From: Atrichornis clamosus
Lineage: Eukaryota; Chordata; Aves; Passeriformes; Menuridae
Direction of reading: 5' to 3'
DNA length: 64,000 nt
Assembly: GCA_013400975.1 (NCBI GenBank)
Contig: WBMZ01009460.1
Span: 186,001-250,000 of the forward strand
Part shown: piece by piece, positions 46,385 through 58,020 of the stretch
How positions within the stretch are numbered: the first letter of the stretch is position 1
How the letters are laid out: every line of letters begins with the position of its first letter
Notes under the pieces: generated by a model
What the model saw: only the letters and a program-made list of their open reading frames with translations
The model's database searches: none
Told to the model about the DNA's origin: nothing
Program-made: the position numbers and the translations under genes

Positions 46385-48270
46385 CAAAACCAGAAGAGAG
46401 CATTTGAGAGTCCTAAAAATTCTAAGATAAGAAAATACATAGGAAAAACAAAAAGGAAATTCCCTCAACCTCAGTAGTCTTTAACCATCCCAGCAAAATT
46501 AAATACATAAATTAAATGAAGTCTAATTAAACAGCAAATTTTATTACAGGCTATTTTCAAGGCACTGTTCTTCCAATAAAGGAAATCTATAGTCTGGGGA
46601 GGAAGAGGAATACTTTCTAATGTCTTTTGAAGTCTGACTTTCTTCCAGCAATTTATACACTGTTTGCAGAGATGATTCCAAGGGGAAAAAAAAAAAAAAA
46701 TAAAAAGAGAAAAGGAAAATTAAAGGAAAAACCAAACAAAACCAAAATCCCTTCATTTCTCAGCAGCATCCTTGGGATGTAACTTGTTTTCCTGATGCAA
46801 TAGAGTTGCGATTTGTACAGCCATTACTGTTAGTAATCAGACTCTGGTATCTTTGTACATCCTGTGAATTATAGTTATTTCTGTACCAGTGATGCAACAG
46901 CAGCTTTCTACCCATCTTGAGTTGTTCCTAAGCTCAAGGGAAAGAGGTTCATTCAATCCCATCTTTGCTGTACAGCTGCTTCAGGAAAAAAGCAAGTTAA
47001 TGGTCCATCCTGGGCCAAGAAAAATAATTTTTAGGGATGAGATAAGACAGAATTTGATCCTGTGTTTACAGCCCCCATTGCAACAAAGGCCAAGCTAACA
47101 GACCTGTGGGAAAGCCTCGCTGTCTCACAGAGCATCAGTGGCACTGAGAAGAGTTTGCCCCGAAGAGCAAACGCTCCTCCCAAACACCTTTCCTGGAGCA
47201 ACACAAGGGATTAGCTGGTCTCATTATTTGATAGCTCAAAGCTCCCTATTGATTCCCACCTACTGCTGACACTAAGGAACTACAATTAGTTGCAGTCAGT
47301 TTTCCCACTGGGACAAGGCTGCTGGCAGCAACCCTCAGCAGGCAGAGGGACAGCCTGTGGTCCCATTACGTGCTCAAGCAGCCCAACACCAATGGAGAAA
47401 CCAAGATGCAAAATCAGGAGAACACCTTCATTCAGATTCAAGGTCACCTCCTTCTTCTCCCACAGGAGCCCTAGACTCCACCGTCTCCTCCAGCCTAGGA
47501 AATAAACTCCTCGTCCCTCACAAACCACCCATTTCAACAGGCAGCAGCTGATGCTCGGCCACTTACTCGCGTCCACCTCCAGCTGCTGGGATCGCACAGC
47601 AGAGGAGGTTAAGTGTCACTGGGGCTTAGCAGCAAGATTGGACCTGCCCTTCTCCAGCTGCATCCGTTGTGCTCTTGGGGCTGGGCCAGGCTCGAGACAG
47701 AGGATCTGACGGGGTGGAAAAGGAAATTCTGTGCATTCCTCATCCGTAGCCTACATGCCAAGTGAAATGCAGCGATGAGCAGCCAGACCGGAGTGCTCGT
47801 CTGAGGCGCCGTGGTAGCTGCACAAACTGCAGTGTTTTAAAGCAATGTTCTTGAGCTGGGTCCAGAGAAACCAGGTTGCTGAGGATATGAAATCATTCGC
47901 CCTCCAGTAGTACTAGTGCAACAGGTGGAATGCTAGGAGGAACATAAATCCTGGGACACACCCTCCCAAAGACTGAATTCTGGCTTAGGAAAAACACCTG
48001 CCCCAAAATGTTCTGAGCATGTGATTTTAATTTTCTATGACCTTTTTCCATGTCTCCTTAGCCAGGCACAAAAATATCCTCCTCAGAAAAATTTCTGCCT
48101 GGAAATGATGGTCCTTCGTCCCCAAGTCCTTTTAAAGGGAAGAAAATTACTTGTCTTCCAGAAATATGCTGCTATGAACAAGCAATGCACAAACTGCCTG
48201 TTTGGGGAAAAGAAAAAAGAAGAATGTTCTGCAGGGGGAATTCTCTCAATGCTCATCCGTGCTCATCCCA
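46385..48270. other. Non-coding stretch, no gene recognised
   Basis: AT-rich to about 46900, with a run of A at 46686-46700. An AT-rich patch at 46795-46890 (TTACTGTTAGTAATCAG, 46824-46840) is a possible small element. Beyond 47100 composition is mixed with frames of 64-103 codons on both strands and no domains. The part at 47640-47830 has a few CpG but is not an island. Confidence 0.5.
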
Positions 48271-48277
48271 GCTAAAT

Positions 48278-48382
48278 CCTGAGCAACCTGATCTAGTGGA
48301 AAATGGCCCTGCCCATGGTGGTGGGGAGGAACTGGATAGTCTTTAAGGGCCCTTCCGACCCAAATCATTCCATGATTGTATC
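48278..48382 (+). repeat. CR1 LINE 3' fragment
   Basis: GAGCAACCTGATCTAGTGGA (48281-48300), CCCTGCCCATGG (48308-48319), GTCTTTAAGGGCCCTTCCGA (48339-48358) and a decayed tail ending in CATTCCATGATTGTAT form the CR1 3' end on the + strand. About 105 bp remain. Confidence 0.93.
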
Positions 48383-48877
48383 CTAACAAACACAACTGTA
48401 ATAAAACTAAAACACAACAGCAAGAAAATCCAACAAAAATGCCATGTGACCTTGATAATTAACAGTTGAAAAACTCAGCCTTTGGTTCCCTTCTCCCTCC
48501 TACCAGTGCATCATTAACTTTGTAAATGGAAATCTCCCACAGGCGGAGTCATGGCTGCTAATCAGAGTGCCCTGACAAATGCCCTTTAGTGTCCCTTCTA
48601 CCTTCAGGAGGTTTTGGGGGACTCCACCCCCACAATAACACCAGCTCCTTTTCATCCCCTAAAGCACTGTGTGGTTTGCTGGGGCATTCCAGATCCAGTC
48701 ACATCCCCTCAAGAACTGTTCACCCCGGGTAGTTCTGCTCCCACGGTGTAGCTGGGGCTCTGTGGGCATGAAGAGCATAAAAGACACACAAAGTACATCC
48801 CTGTTATAGGAAATGTTGGAGAAAGGTCTCTCCAATGCCCATGCCTGGGGGTGCCTGTCAAGTACCTTCTGTCTCAG
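48383..48877. other. Non-coding spacer between two CR1 pieces
   Basis: Nothing was recognised. An A/C-rich tract lies at 48390-48440. A 141-codon - strand frame (48659-49084) crosses into the next CR1 piece and has no domain. Confidence 0.55.
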
Positions 48878-48939
48878 GAGTTGGATCCAATGATCCTTGT
48901 GGGTCCCTTCCAACGCAGGACATTCTAATATTCTATGTG
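48878..48939 (+). repeat. CR1 LINE 3' terminal fragment
   Basis: GGAGTTGGATCCAATGATCC (48878-48897), TTGTGGGTCCCTTCCAACGC (48898-48917) and a tail with ATTCTAATATTCTATG (48923-48938) form the CR1 extreme 3' end on the + strand. It differs in subfamily-type wording from the copy at 48278, so the two are separate insertions. Confidence 0.92.
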
Positions 48940-51900
48940 CAATCAAAGCTTTAAAACTTTCAGCGTGAGGGAGCTGGAGCCAACAATGCTCATGCCACGG
49001 GGAGAGAAGACTAATCCCTCCCAAAACATAACCTGCACCTTCCCACCCCAGCCTGGCAGCCAAAATATCAGCCAATACCATCACAGCACCTCACCCACTC
49101 CATCCATGGTTTCTGACTTTGATGGGACAACAGCTCTGGTCACAGTCAGGTTTGAGGCCAGGCATTTCTGGCAAATGTACCTCTGATTCAACAACAACAT
49201 TGGGTTTGGAGACCTGGCTTTTGAAAACACACCAGCTCAGCTAAAATCCCTAGGGAACAGAATGGTGAAGGATGTCAACAGCCAAAAGGAAATAAATTGC
49301 TCAAAGACTCTTCCAGGAAGCTGGTCACGCTGTATTGGCATTGGCCACACAATGTTTTCTTCACCACAAAAACAAAGTTTCTGCCACTGCTACCACTAAT
49401 TTCACTCCGTCAGCTGTCAGAAAACAGCTCCTGTCTTGGTAAATCTGTTTCCTGAAAGGGTTCATAACCCTCCCATTTGTACCATTCAGCGTGGGACAGG
49501 TTTCAAGCCATAAGGCAGGTGCATGACCCAGCTCCTCTCCATGGCCACCTCTGGTTCTTGCTAAGCGTCACATCTGCTTGGAGAAAGGAGCAACCCTCTT
49601 TGGACACCAATCCATAACTGTGATCCAGAAAGGAAGGTGAACTTCAGCAGGGAAAAGCTAAGGAAAGCAATGTGTGAGGCATCACTACAAGGGAACTTCT
49701 CCACTCCAGAGCTCTTGTTACTATACCAAACTAGAAGTACCTAGAAAAAGTACCTACTTCTAGTGTACTACAGATGTAAATTGTCCCCAAGCAGTCCACC
49801 TAAAACCACTTCTTCCACATGAATTACAGTTTCAGGCTGAGAAGACTCTGAGCTTAAGCAGGTCAAGCTGGGGGCATTTCAACATCCTTCCTAAACCATG
49901 CCATCATTGTTCCCTACAAACTGAAGTAAGTCTCCTTTCAGGGGCTGATTTCTGCTGAAACTGCTCCATCTCGAATTCACATTCCTCCAGCTAAAATGGC
50001 CAATGTAAAACTCTGGGATAAATATCAGCAACAACTTGTATTCCTTGGGTAGAGCAGAAAGCTCCCAAGGCAGGATAATGCCTGTGGGTGCAGATGGAGC
50101 GTGTGCTGAGTTGGCACAGGGTTTGGCCTCTTGATGAAGGACAAATGACACATGATCCACAGCTTTTCTTCCACATTTCTTCACAGAAAACAGTTGGGAT
50201 CCAGGAACAGCCTTGCAGCACATGTGCTGGGGGTAAACAACGGCACTGCTTCTAAAACAGTGCAAACAGGGCTACAATAACATGGACCAAAATCCTTGCC
50301 CTAAAAGGGTTTTTCCAGCCCTGTGTCCTACGGTCCTGTTCCTTTGACCTTGCCTTTCTAACACTAACACATACCATGCATTTTTCAAAAAGCAACCAGC
50401 AAAATGAGATATTTCACTGCATCTGATCCTCCCAGGGAGAGATGAGAACAAAACCTCCTAATGCACGTTAATCCCATCACCAGAGCACTGCTGAAAGATG
50501 GCTGATACTTGGGACAGGAGCACTCGCAAGGGATAGGAAAGCCTATATCAAGGCTCCCGCATCCCACCCCAGCAGTGGCTGCCTATCAGTTGTTGGTGCA
50601 AATATTCCCAAATATAATTTTTCCAGCAGAAATAAGTCTGCAGCAAGGCTCATCTGTGATCACAAAGCACACAGCACCATGGTTTGGGCTCTGGGATCTG
50701 CCTCTGTAAGGTGTTGCATCAGGCACAGAGGTGGCCTGGTGGTTTTTGGGTGGTGGGCAGCAACACTGCTCTGCACATGTTGGGTCAAATCCCCTCCTTA
50801 GCAGGAACCCTTGTGCCTCCATCTCAGAAAAACCCAGAGTGAGACAACTTCTGTCCATGGGACCCTCACGAGCCACTGTTCTGGGGGAGAAGAAACCCTC
50901 TGGCAAATCCATTGAAATACAAACAGAGCCTGGATGAAGGGTGACACCTTCAACAGGAGGAAGAGAGAGTCAAGCAGCAATTTCCATCCTGGGGCTGGGG
51001 CAGGTGGCAGCAGCCGCCGCTGGGCTGCGCACAGACTTGTTCTCATTTTTGTCCTTTGACCTTCTCCCCCTCAGCAGCTGAGCCTTGTTTACTGGCATTT
51101 CAGCAGCCCATCTCCTGTTTCCATTAACCCTCAGAGAGGTGGGAGGCAGAGAAAGGAGCGGGTTTGCACGCTGGGTGGTTGGTGCTCTGCATGAAGCTGC
51201 TCTCAGGATACACCACGGGGACAGGCTGAGCCTGTATTTATCCATGTGGGAAGCATGGAGACAGCAACCTGGCATGGGCTCGCTGCTTTGCCTGGTCCCC
51301 AGCACACCGGGAGAGGCAGAGCAACTAAAGGGACTCTGGGGTCACCAGCTTTGCCTCTGATGCTGCACATTTGGGGGTGGCTTCTCTGTTCTGAAGATTA
51401 GACAGACAGTGTCAAAACTAGTCCTGCTTTGCCTTCAGGCTGTGTTTATTCAGCACAGAGATGAGACATTTTCAGCATTCCTCCACCGAGCCTGACCTTG
51501 TAAGAGAATAAAATCCAAAAGATCTGTCCCCTACAAATGATACCATGAAGACTTCAATGCTGCTGAGCAACCATGCCCCATGGGTTAGATCCAAGAGTTT
51601 AACATAAAAACAAAGGGAAAATATTGTCCTGCTGACAGTGAGAGCCACTGAATGCCACTGATCGGAGCCACTTCTGGCCAAACAGATCAGAGATGAAAGA
51701 TACTTGCTACAGGCAAGAAGGCAGATCACCCATTCTCCCTCTTGATAACCCTACAGTTACTATCGCATGGCTGGTACTCGGGCTATAGATCAGGATTTTT
51801 TGTGGGGACTGTCCTGGGACAGTCCTGAGCCATCCTGGCTACAAGCCAGGCCAGTGCTGCCCTGTGAATGCCCAATTAAACTCTGCTCCAGAGAGCATGT

Positions 51901-52180
51901 GTTTAGGAAAAGCCCTCCCAAATCTTCACATTTTCAATCCATTGTGAGAAATAAGCTGTGCTTCCCAGCAAAATCATCGAGGCTTAGATTTTGGATATTT
52001 ATATTTACGGATTTTTGCTTATCTCTTCTTTTTTTTCTTTTTTCTTTATGAAATCTACTGGTAGCAACAAAGCAGAAATTTCATCTGTGCACCACTGCCA
52101 ACTGCAAGGCATCAGCCTTGGTTTGGAGAAATCCCATAACCATTTTACAGGATAAATGCTGACGCTAATGACAATGTGCC
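48940..52180. other. Non-coding stretch, no gene recognised
   Basis: About 3.2 kb without any repeat family or gene that I can name. Frames of 60-124 codons occur on both strands without domains. An exact 9 bp inverted repeat (CTAGAAGTA at 49731-49739 and TACTTCTAG at 49755-49763) is a local curiosity. A T/C-rich patch lies at 52022-52048. Confidence 0.55.
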
Positions 52181-52184
52181 ATGC

Positions 52185-52535
52185 AGCTGTTAAGGATGGA
52201 CAGACAGACAGCCAGAATCTCCTTCTCCTCCATAAGTGCTTCAGTGTGGCCGCAGTCAGTCAGCCTGGCTTAGCTGTAGGTTTATTTGTCATACAGAGGC
52301 CTGACGGATAGTGAAGGGCACAGATTTATCATTATTCCTGCAAGTACAGGTTCACCCTCCCCACCCCGTGCCTGGGAATTAACAAATGGCACAAAGAACA
52401 AATTGAGGATTACAAGGACCCCTCAGTCCCTGCAATGTCCTGCTTTGCTGCTGGCCCCAGGGACAGAGCATTCCCCTTCTCTTTGTCTGGTCTGGACTTG
52501 GGCAGGTGGCAGCCCCTCACTGGACTAGACACCCC
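52185..52535. other. Non-coding stretch, nothing firm
   Basis: The segment at 52250-52345 includes TTTATTTGTCATACAG (52281-52296) and CACAGATTTATCATTATTCC (52319-52338) and could be a small element. The rest shows nothing. Confidence 0.5.
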
Positions 52536-52539
52536 GCAA

Positions 52540-52785
52540 GCATCAGGGTGCTGATGAATATCCACCTAATTAGAATTACGGATTCTCCAGACCAGCCCTC
52601 CGACCGCAGAAATTAGCTAGTTTATTCCAATAAAGATGCTAATATGGGGGGCTTTGTGAAGGGCGAGAAATTCCCATTGTCATTCAGAAGCAATTTGTAG
52701 CGGATTTGAAGCCTTTGAAAAGGTGACGTGCTGGTGGCTGGGTTTGTATAATACCCGGCCCCGAAACTCACAGCTGAGCATTCTT
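52540..52785. promoter_or_regulatory. Candidate conserved non-coding element upstream of a GC-rich patch
   Basis: Repeat-free DNA with a TAATTA core (52567-52572), AATTACGGATTCTCC (52574-52588), GCTAGTTTATTCCAATAAAG (52616-52635), a TCF/LEF-like CCTTTGAA (52712-52719) and a CRE-like TGACGTG (52724-52730). CpG is retained at about 52576, 52602, 52607, 52664, 52701, 52728, 52756 and 52762. Diverse motifs with preserved CpG make this one of the better enhancer candidates. It is followed at once by a GC-rich patch. Confidence 0.38.
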
Positions 52786-52789
52786 CCCC

Positions 52790-52960
52790 TCCATATGCTC
52801 CAGCGCTGCCCAATTTGTATTCCCCCGGTGCGGAGGCGCTGGAGCGGAGCAGGGAGCGATAGCGAGGCAGCGGCAGCGGCAGCAGCGAGGGGAGGGTGGG
52901 TGGCTGCTCCCGGGGAGGGGGGACATCAGCCCTGCACGGTGGGGGCTGCTCCGGGCTGAA
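52790..52960. promoter_or_regulatory. Small GC-rich patch with GCA/GCG triplets
   Basis: About 13 CpG lie between 52803 and 52952, denser than in surrounding DNA, with a short GCAGCG-type triplet run at 52866-52888. It could be a minor promoter or an alternative first exon: a TATAATA word lies about 55 bp upstream (52747-52753). No clear splice donor was found. Frames of 78-126 codons on both strands are low-complexity and have no domain. Confidence 0.3.
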
Positions 52961-52964
52961 GGGA

Positions 52965-54435
52965 TGGGGGTGCCTGGATAATCTCCCCTCTGGGGTGGGC
53001 AACGCACAGCCTGAAACAGGGAGAACGGTCTCAGGTGCCTTCAGCCATCGGTGTTAATCATTTAATGCTTCTTCAGGGTCTTCATGCCATTGTGTTGGCA
53101 CTGAGACCCTCCACACTGCTCCTTTGCTTTTCAGAGCTCAGACCTTCATAAGTCTTTATTTCTAGTGATTGATGCTGAAGTTAGCCCCATCTCTCCAGAA
53201 CAACCCCAAAATCTTTAGCTGGACTTTCCAATTGAAGTTAATTTTACCCCACCACTCACTCTCCTGATGCAGCCTCCTGAACTGAAGACTCTTCTGGTGG
53301 TGCCCAGCATGAGGCACCTGACAGAAATGAATTATCTATGGAGACCTAAGCTCCTCAAATTGCTGGGCAGGTGACTTTTTACTCACCTTCTAGCCAGACT
53401 TGCCTCTAACCAGTGTCTGCAGCAAACCTAATGAGCACTTTAGGAACAAAGCACTTTTGCAAACTGCAACCTAAACTCATATAAAACCCAAATGCCTCCC
53501 TAAGCTACTCTTCGAAGATCACTCTAGGAGACATAATGATGTAGAAAAGTTTCCCTAACAGCTGCCTGGAAACGGAGGTAGAGCTGTACCACAGCAAAGG
53601 ACTATTTTTGCAAAGTGGGCATCCTCTTGCCACTGACCTTCTATCCTTTGCTCTTTCCATCTTGTGACGTAAAGTCAAGGAATGACAGCAGTAGCCATGA
53701 GCAGCTGGGGCTTTTCTCCAGAAGTCCAGATGCACTTGACTCCTGTCCATCTCTCTGTAGCTTTATCCATGCACAGCCTGGCACTGGCTGTGGATTGCAT
53801 TGCTCTGTTAAGTCCATTAAGTGACAGGGGTTGCTCTACTATAAATGTCACTCCAAAGCCCTCTCTCAGTCAGGTATTTCAACTCATGCCTAAATTTAAA
53901 CACAGGATGGTCACACCGGACCCGAGGGACCACTCCCATGCCTGCTGCAAATACCTTGAGGTCAGACAGTTTAGAAGCACAGGCAAAGGAGAAGGAATAT
54001 TTCCACGCGCTCGGGATCCTGCCTTTGCCCATGGGCCATGGCCCCCACGTAGGAGAGGACAACAGTGACCAGGTCAGAGCCCGTAAATGCCTGCTCTCAG
54101 CCACAGTGGAGAGCTTCACATCTCAGGGAATGAGCCCATCAGCAGCTGCAGCTGAACCGGTATCAGGTTTTGATGCTTGCAGCAAGCGTCGATTTAAAAC
54201 TAATAGATAGAAGAATATTAATAAATAGCTGCATAGGCAAAAAGGAGGCTTGGTCCCCAGCCAGGGCAGCTGATGCATCTGTGAGATGTTGCTTGGCTGT
54301 GCGGCCTGGCTTGCCACAGGTCCCTCGTGTGACCAGAGCAGATGAGGATCATACGGAGTAGGAGAGCAGTCTTGGCTGAGCTCAACTCTGTGCTCTGAAA
54401 TAAGCTAAATTCAGCTCTGAAACCCCCTGAGTAGG
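52965..54435. other. Non-coding stretch, no gene recognised
   Basis: Frames up to 128 codons on both strands around 53600-54220 are without domains. An AT-richer patch at 54150-54240 (TCGATTTAAAACTAATAGAT, 54189-54208) is a possible small element. No repeat was recognised. Confidence 0.55.
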
Positions 54436-54437
54436 GA

Positions 54438-54705
54438 TTACAGAATCTGTTTGTGATCACAAAGCGCTACATAATTGTAACTGAACACTTCTTTTCTTAT
54501 CTTATTTGCAATGTTAATATGAACTTTAATGAAAAGGAGGGGGAAAAACTGTTTCTCAGGCATTTTGGCCAGCTCTGAAGCAATGCTTTGCATTATCTAC
54601 CCAGAAAGAATAGCTTCATTAGCACAATAACTTTTTTTTAAACTCTTGAAAAATAGAGTGAAGATAGTATTTTATTTTTGGTTTCCAACTAGCTTCATTT
54701 TCCAT
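54438..54705. promoter_or_regulatory. Candidate AT-rich regulatory element
   Basis: Repeat-free AT-rich DNA with TTTGTGATCACAAAG (54450-54464, a near-perfect palindrome), CGCTACATAATTGTAACTG (54465-54483) and GCAATGTTAATATGAACTTT (54509-54528). The palindrome and flanking cores are the main evidence. No coding frame. Conservation was not measured. Confidence 0.28.
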
Positions 54706-54709
54706 GTGG

Positions 54710-55835
54710 GGCTCAGAATTGGGGAGTTTTCTCTGGTCCTTGATGAGGATGGGGCCATGGTACCTTCCTCCCAAATGCACCAAAGAAAGGAGAAGAAAGA
54801 ATTAATTTCATCGAAATGTCCCAAACAGGTAGGTCAGGCTCAAGCCAAGGAAAAATGCAAAGATCAGAACAGAGCGCAGCACATGGTCAGAGCACCTCCA
54901 CACTGAAGCATTCACAGGCAAGAGGGGAAAGGAAAGGCTACTGCGCTCCAGGCAGCAACAGCATGGCCTTGCAGGCCATCCCTCACTGGGTCACTCCAGT
55001 CTGGTGACATCCATATCCTTCCCACGGTGAAGAAACCCCACAATGCACCCCACAAAACACAGGCTCTGCCAGTGCCTGGGGGTCAGGTCTCAGCTGTGTG
55101 TGTAGGTGTTGGTAGCTTTGTGGCACTGGAAGGATGAACACGTCTCCCTGGTCCCCAGCTCCTCCTCTCCTCGGTGGCTCCACATGCTTTAGCTCTGCAG
55201 TTCAGGCTCTTTGGGACCCCATTTTAGGGTAGCCCATGATGCACTGAATACAGGAAAGGGGCTGGAAGGAAGGATGTCCTTCCTTGGACACACAGTCCCC
55301 ATGGGAGGCTTCCCAGTGCCACCATCAGCCCTACCAACACAGCTGGGTTGTCACCTCCTGAATGGTGCCATTGTTCCTGCCTCCAAAATGAAACAGACAC
55401 AGGAGGCGTTTCCACCCAAAGAAAACCAGTTTCCACTGGTGACTTCTCCCCCCTCGCTCGAGAATCCTCCCTCCCTCCCTTTCAGGGCCCCTGTAGCTTT
55501 CCTTTGTGCCTCTTCCAGGATGAAAAGAGGTAGTCATTGATTGTATTAATAATTCAGGGCCTAATCTCACAGACGGGTGTTCACAGCCCGTGAGGTGGCA
55601 ATCTTTCATCTTGAGATCAGGATCAGCCAGATCTTTTAGAGGTCAAGGAAGATAGCTGCAGCATGGAAAATGCCTTCAAAAGAATAGGTTTAGGCAACCC
55701 TCATGCATGAAAATGGCAGATGAAAAGCTCATGTGTCTCACACTCTCGGTTGCACCTGCACCTCAGCCTGGTGATGCCCACAAACTCTTGAAGACAATTT
55801 CCATCAGTGTCAGTGAGATGTGGAGTGATCTCTGC
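54710..55835. other. Non-coding stretch, no gene recognised
   Basis: Overlapping frames up to 109 codons lie on both strands and lack domains. No repeat family was recognised. Confidence 0.6.
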
Positions 55836-55914
55836 CACATAACCCATGGCAGGGGGACTGGAACAAGATGATCTTTAAGGTCCCTGCCAACCTAAACCAT
55901 TCTGTGGTTCTATG
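55836..55914 (+). repeat. CR1 LINE 3' fragment with tail
   Basis: ACCCATGGCAGGGGGACTGG (55842-55861), AAGATGATCTTTAAGGTCCC (55865-55884) and a tail containing CATTCTGTGGTTCTATG (55898-55914) form the CR1 3' end on the + strand. The last ATG of this tail is the first codon of the 419-codon frame that follows. Confidence 0.95.
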
Positions 55915-57171
55915 GCATGTCCCAACCACCAATATGCCCCAGGTCACCCGAGCCCTCCTGCTTCTGAGGACAGCCACCTGCCTCCTGATAATGGATCTTG
56001 CTCTATCATTCCTCTTCTCCCACGGCCAAGCTCCTCCTTTAACTGCCTGTTCACTTGTGTTGTCTTAATCATTTCTGGAAGGACAAACTCTACTGGCACT
56101 ATTTGCTCTGTTTGTTTTGTGGCCAAGCTGGTCCCTACACGTGCCAAGGGGCAAATTGATCTCCAGGAAAAGAAACTGGTCACAGGCAGTAAACGGGGGA
56201 TTTGCTGGACAAGGAAAGAAAAGGGAAATCTGAATATTGGGGACTTAATTTTCACCTGGCTGTACTTTACATATCAGGAGCAAATTTACTTCAGTACTCT
56301 TGGAGTCTCTCTAAAGGACAAGAGTCCACCCTCCATCGAGTCCTTCTCCTGCCCCACAACCTGCAGTTATCTCCCTAATGCCCTGCTAGCTGGGTGCAGC
56401 TCTCAGGGCAGGGGCGAAGCTCACGCAGGTGGTGCCCACGGAGGGCTGTCGTTACGCCTACACCTACACTCCACACCTCGCGGGGTGTTTATGGAGGAAA
56501 TGGCAAGGTCAAAGACATGCACCTTGCACCTGGAACTGGAGGTGCCAACTCCGGTTGTGATGCCAAAGATTAACGGGTGCGCTGATAAGAGCTGGGGGAA
56601 GTGGCCAGCGGAGACTTCTGAGAGTTCCCACGAATGCAGCTGTGCTTTGCTGGAGTCTCCCTGCTTCGGGGCTCCCGGCTCCCAACAGGAACCAGGCTCA
56701 GCACCAATTTGCTGCCGCCGCAATGCTCTGCTGCTGTTTCCAAGGCACCTCAGCGCCCTGTGCATTAGCATTCCTCTGTCTTGTGCTTTGTCTTCTCAGG
56801 GAGGCACTTCCCCAGCACAGCCCAAGCTGCTGTGGTTGCGGTGGCAATCCCCCCCGAGACAGCGGGGGCACAGTCCCCAGGAGCTGGGATTAGTAACGCT
56901 CCAGTGTACAGAATTTTACAGCCTGGGACTCGCGCCCGACCCACTGTGCACACCTGCAGGAAGGCCTGGGCTTGCCATCACTTCTCCCCCCTCCTCTTTG
57001 TCTGCTGCATTCACTTGGGCTCCTCCGAACAAGCAGTTTACCTTCTCCCAGGCAGGGTTTGTGCCTGGTTTCCTGTCTGTGCAGCATCCCAAGCCTGACA
57101 GAAACTGCTCTGTCTCTGCTATAGTGTCCAGACACCACAGTATCCAGAACCGTGGACTGATTTGCAAATAA
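55912..57171 (+). other. Long open reading frame (419 codons), coding status doubtful
   Basis: This is the longest open frame in the window by a wide margin. I recognise no domain, signal peptide, membrane segment or repeat in the translation; Ser, Pro, Leu and Cys are frequent. Its ATG lies in the tail of a CR1 insertion, so that start cannot be ancient. The 3' two thirds (56410-56950) is moderately CpG-rich, which lowers stop frequency and partly explains the length. A rough estimate with 4.4% stop codons still makes 419 codons unlikely by chance. A good splice-acceptor-like sequence (pyrimidine tract ending in CAG at 56797-56799) sits inside. It could be a chance frame, part of an upstream non-coding transcript, or a young gene. 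Confidence 0.25.
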
Positions 57172-57174
57172 TTA

Positions 57175-57670
57175 TTACGGAAGGAAGCCGTTCCTTCTAT
57201 AACTGATAACTTATCTGGTATACATCAGGCTTTCCCCAGTCTTCTCTCTGTTCTTGCTTTAATAACTCATCCCCAAACGCACTGTTCCTTTGTCAGGACT
57301 ATACACCCATTGTGTCCACATTTAAGAAAAAGCCCTCTTTGGTGGCAGAGTTTCAGTAGCAGGACTGTTTAGATTTGTTGTGATTAAATCACATCCATTT
57401 TCTAATTTGTACCTTACACACACTCAAATCCCTCCTTAAGCCTGAGCTGTACAGGCACATTTTGTCTTTGCTGCTGACTTAATCAAGCGGAGGAGAGCTG
57501 CTGTGTGCTCTCTGCAGTCGCTGTCTCTTGCATAGGGGGAAAAAAAAGGAAGGGGAGAAAGAAACACTTTGCAAAGGGCTGCTATTATCCACACACTACG
57601 GCGGCAGCATATTTAGTGTTTGTGGCTCTGGGGCTGCAGTAATTAATTGTGTGTCTGACACTTTGGCTGG
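57175..57670. promoter_or_regulatory. Candidate conserved non-coding element block upstream of the CpG island
   Basis: AT-rich, repeat-free DNA lying 0.4-0.9 kb upstream of the CpG island. It includes TAATTA at 57169-57174 and again at 57640-57645, GATTAAATCACATCC (57382-57396), CTTAATCAAGCGGAGG (57478-57493) and a TTTAGTGTTTG word near 57612. The position suggests proximal regulatory DNA of the gene that starts at 58.2-58.6 kb. Motif density and position are seen; function is inferred. Confidence 0.35.
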
Positions 57671-57674
57671 CACA

Positions 57675-58020
57675 GCCTGGCACCCAGAGCTTTCCCATCA
57701 CTCTGGTACCCGTGCGTGCCAAAATCAGCCCCCACAGGCCTCTGTGGGAGACGGGTGCTTACCCCAGGAGTGGCAGGGAGGCTGGGGACAGAGCTGCCAC
57801 ACTGCCCAGCTCTAGGCAATGCTGGGTGATGGCCAGCTGGGGTGGGGGACTACACCGAGGGGCTGTTATGGCAGCCCGGGGTCTCCCTTCCCCACCACCT
57901 GAGGGTCCTCCTCCCACTCTCAATCCCAGCCCTTGTCACAATCCCCCGTGAACGAGAAGATAGATGCTCTCAGCACCTACACATGTCCCAGTGGCTGGAC
58001 AGGGGAGTGCCGCCCCTAAC
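57675..58020. other. GC-rising flank of the CpG island
   Basis: Composition becomes C-rich towards the island. Frames of 95-177 codons overlap in different frames and have no domain. A GTAAGC splice-donor-like word reads on the - strand at 57757-57762 and could mark a divergent transcript, but this is weak. Confidence 0.45.
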
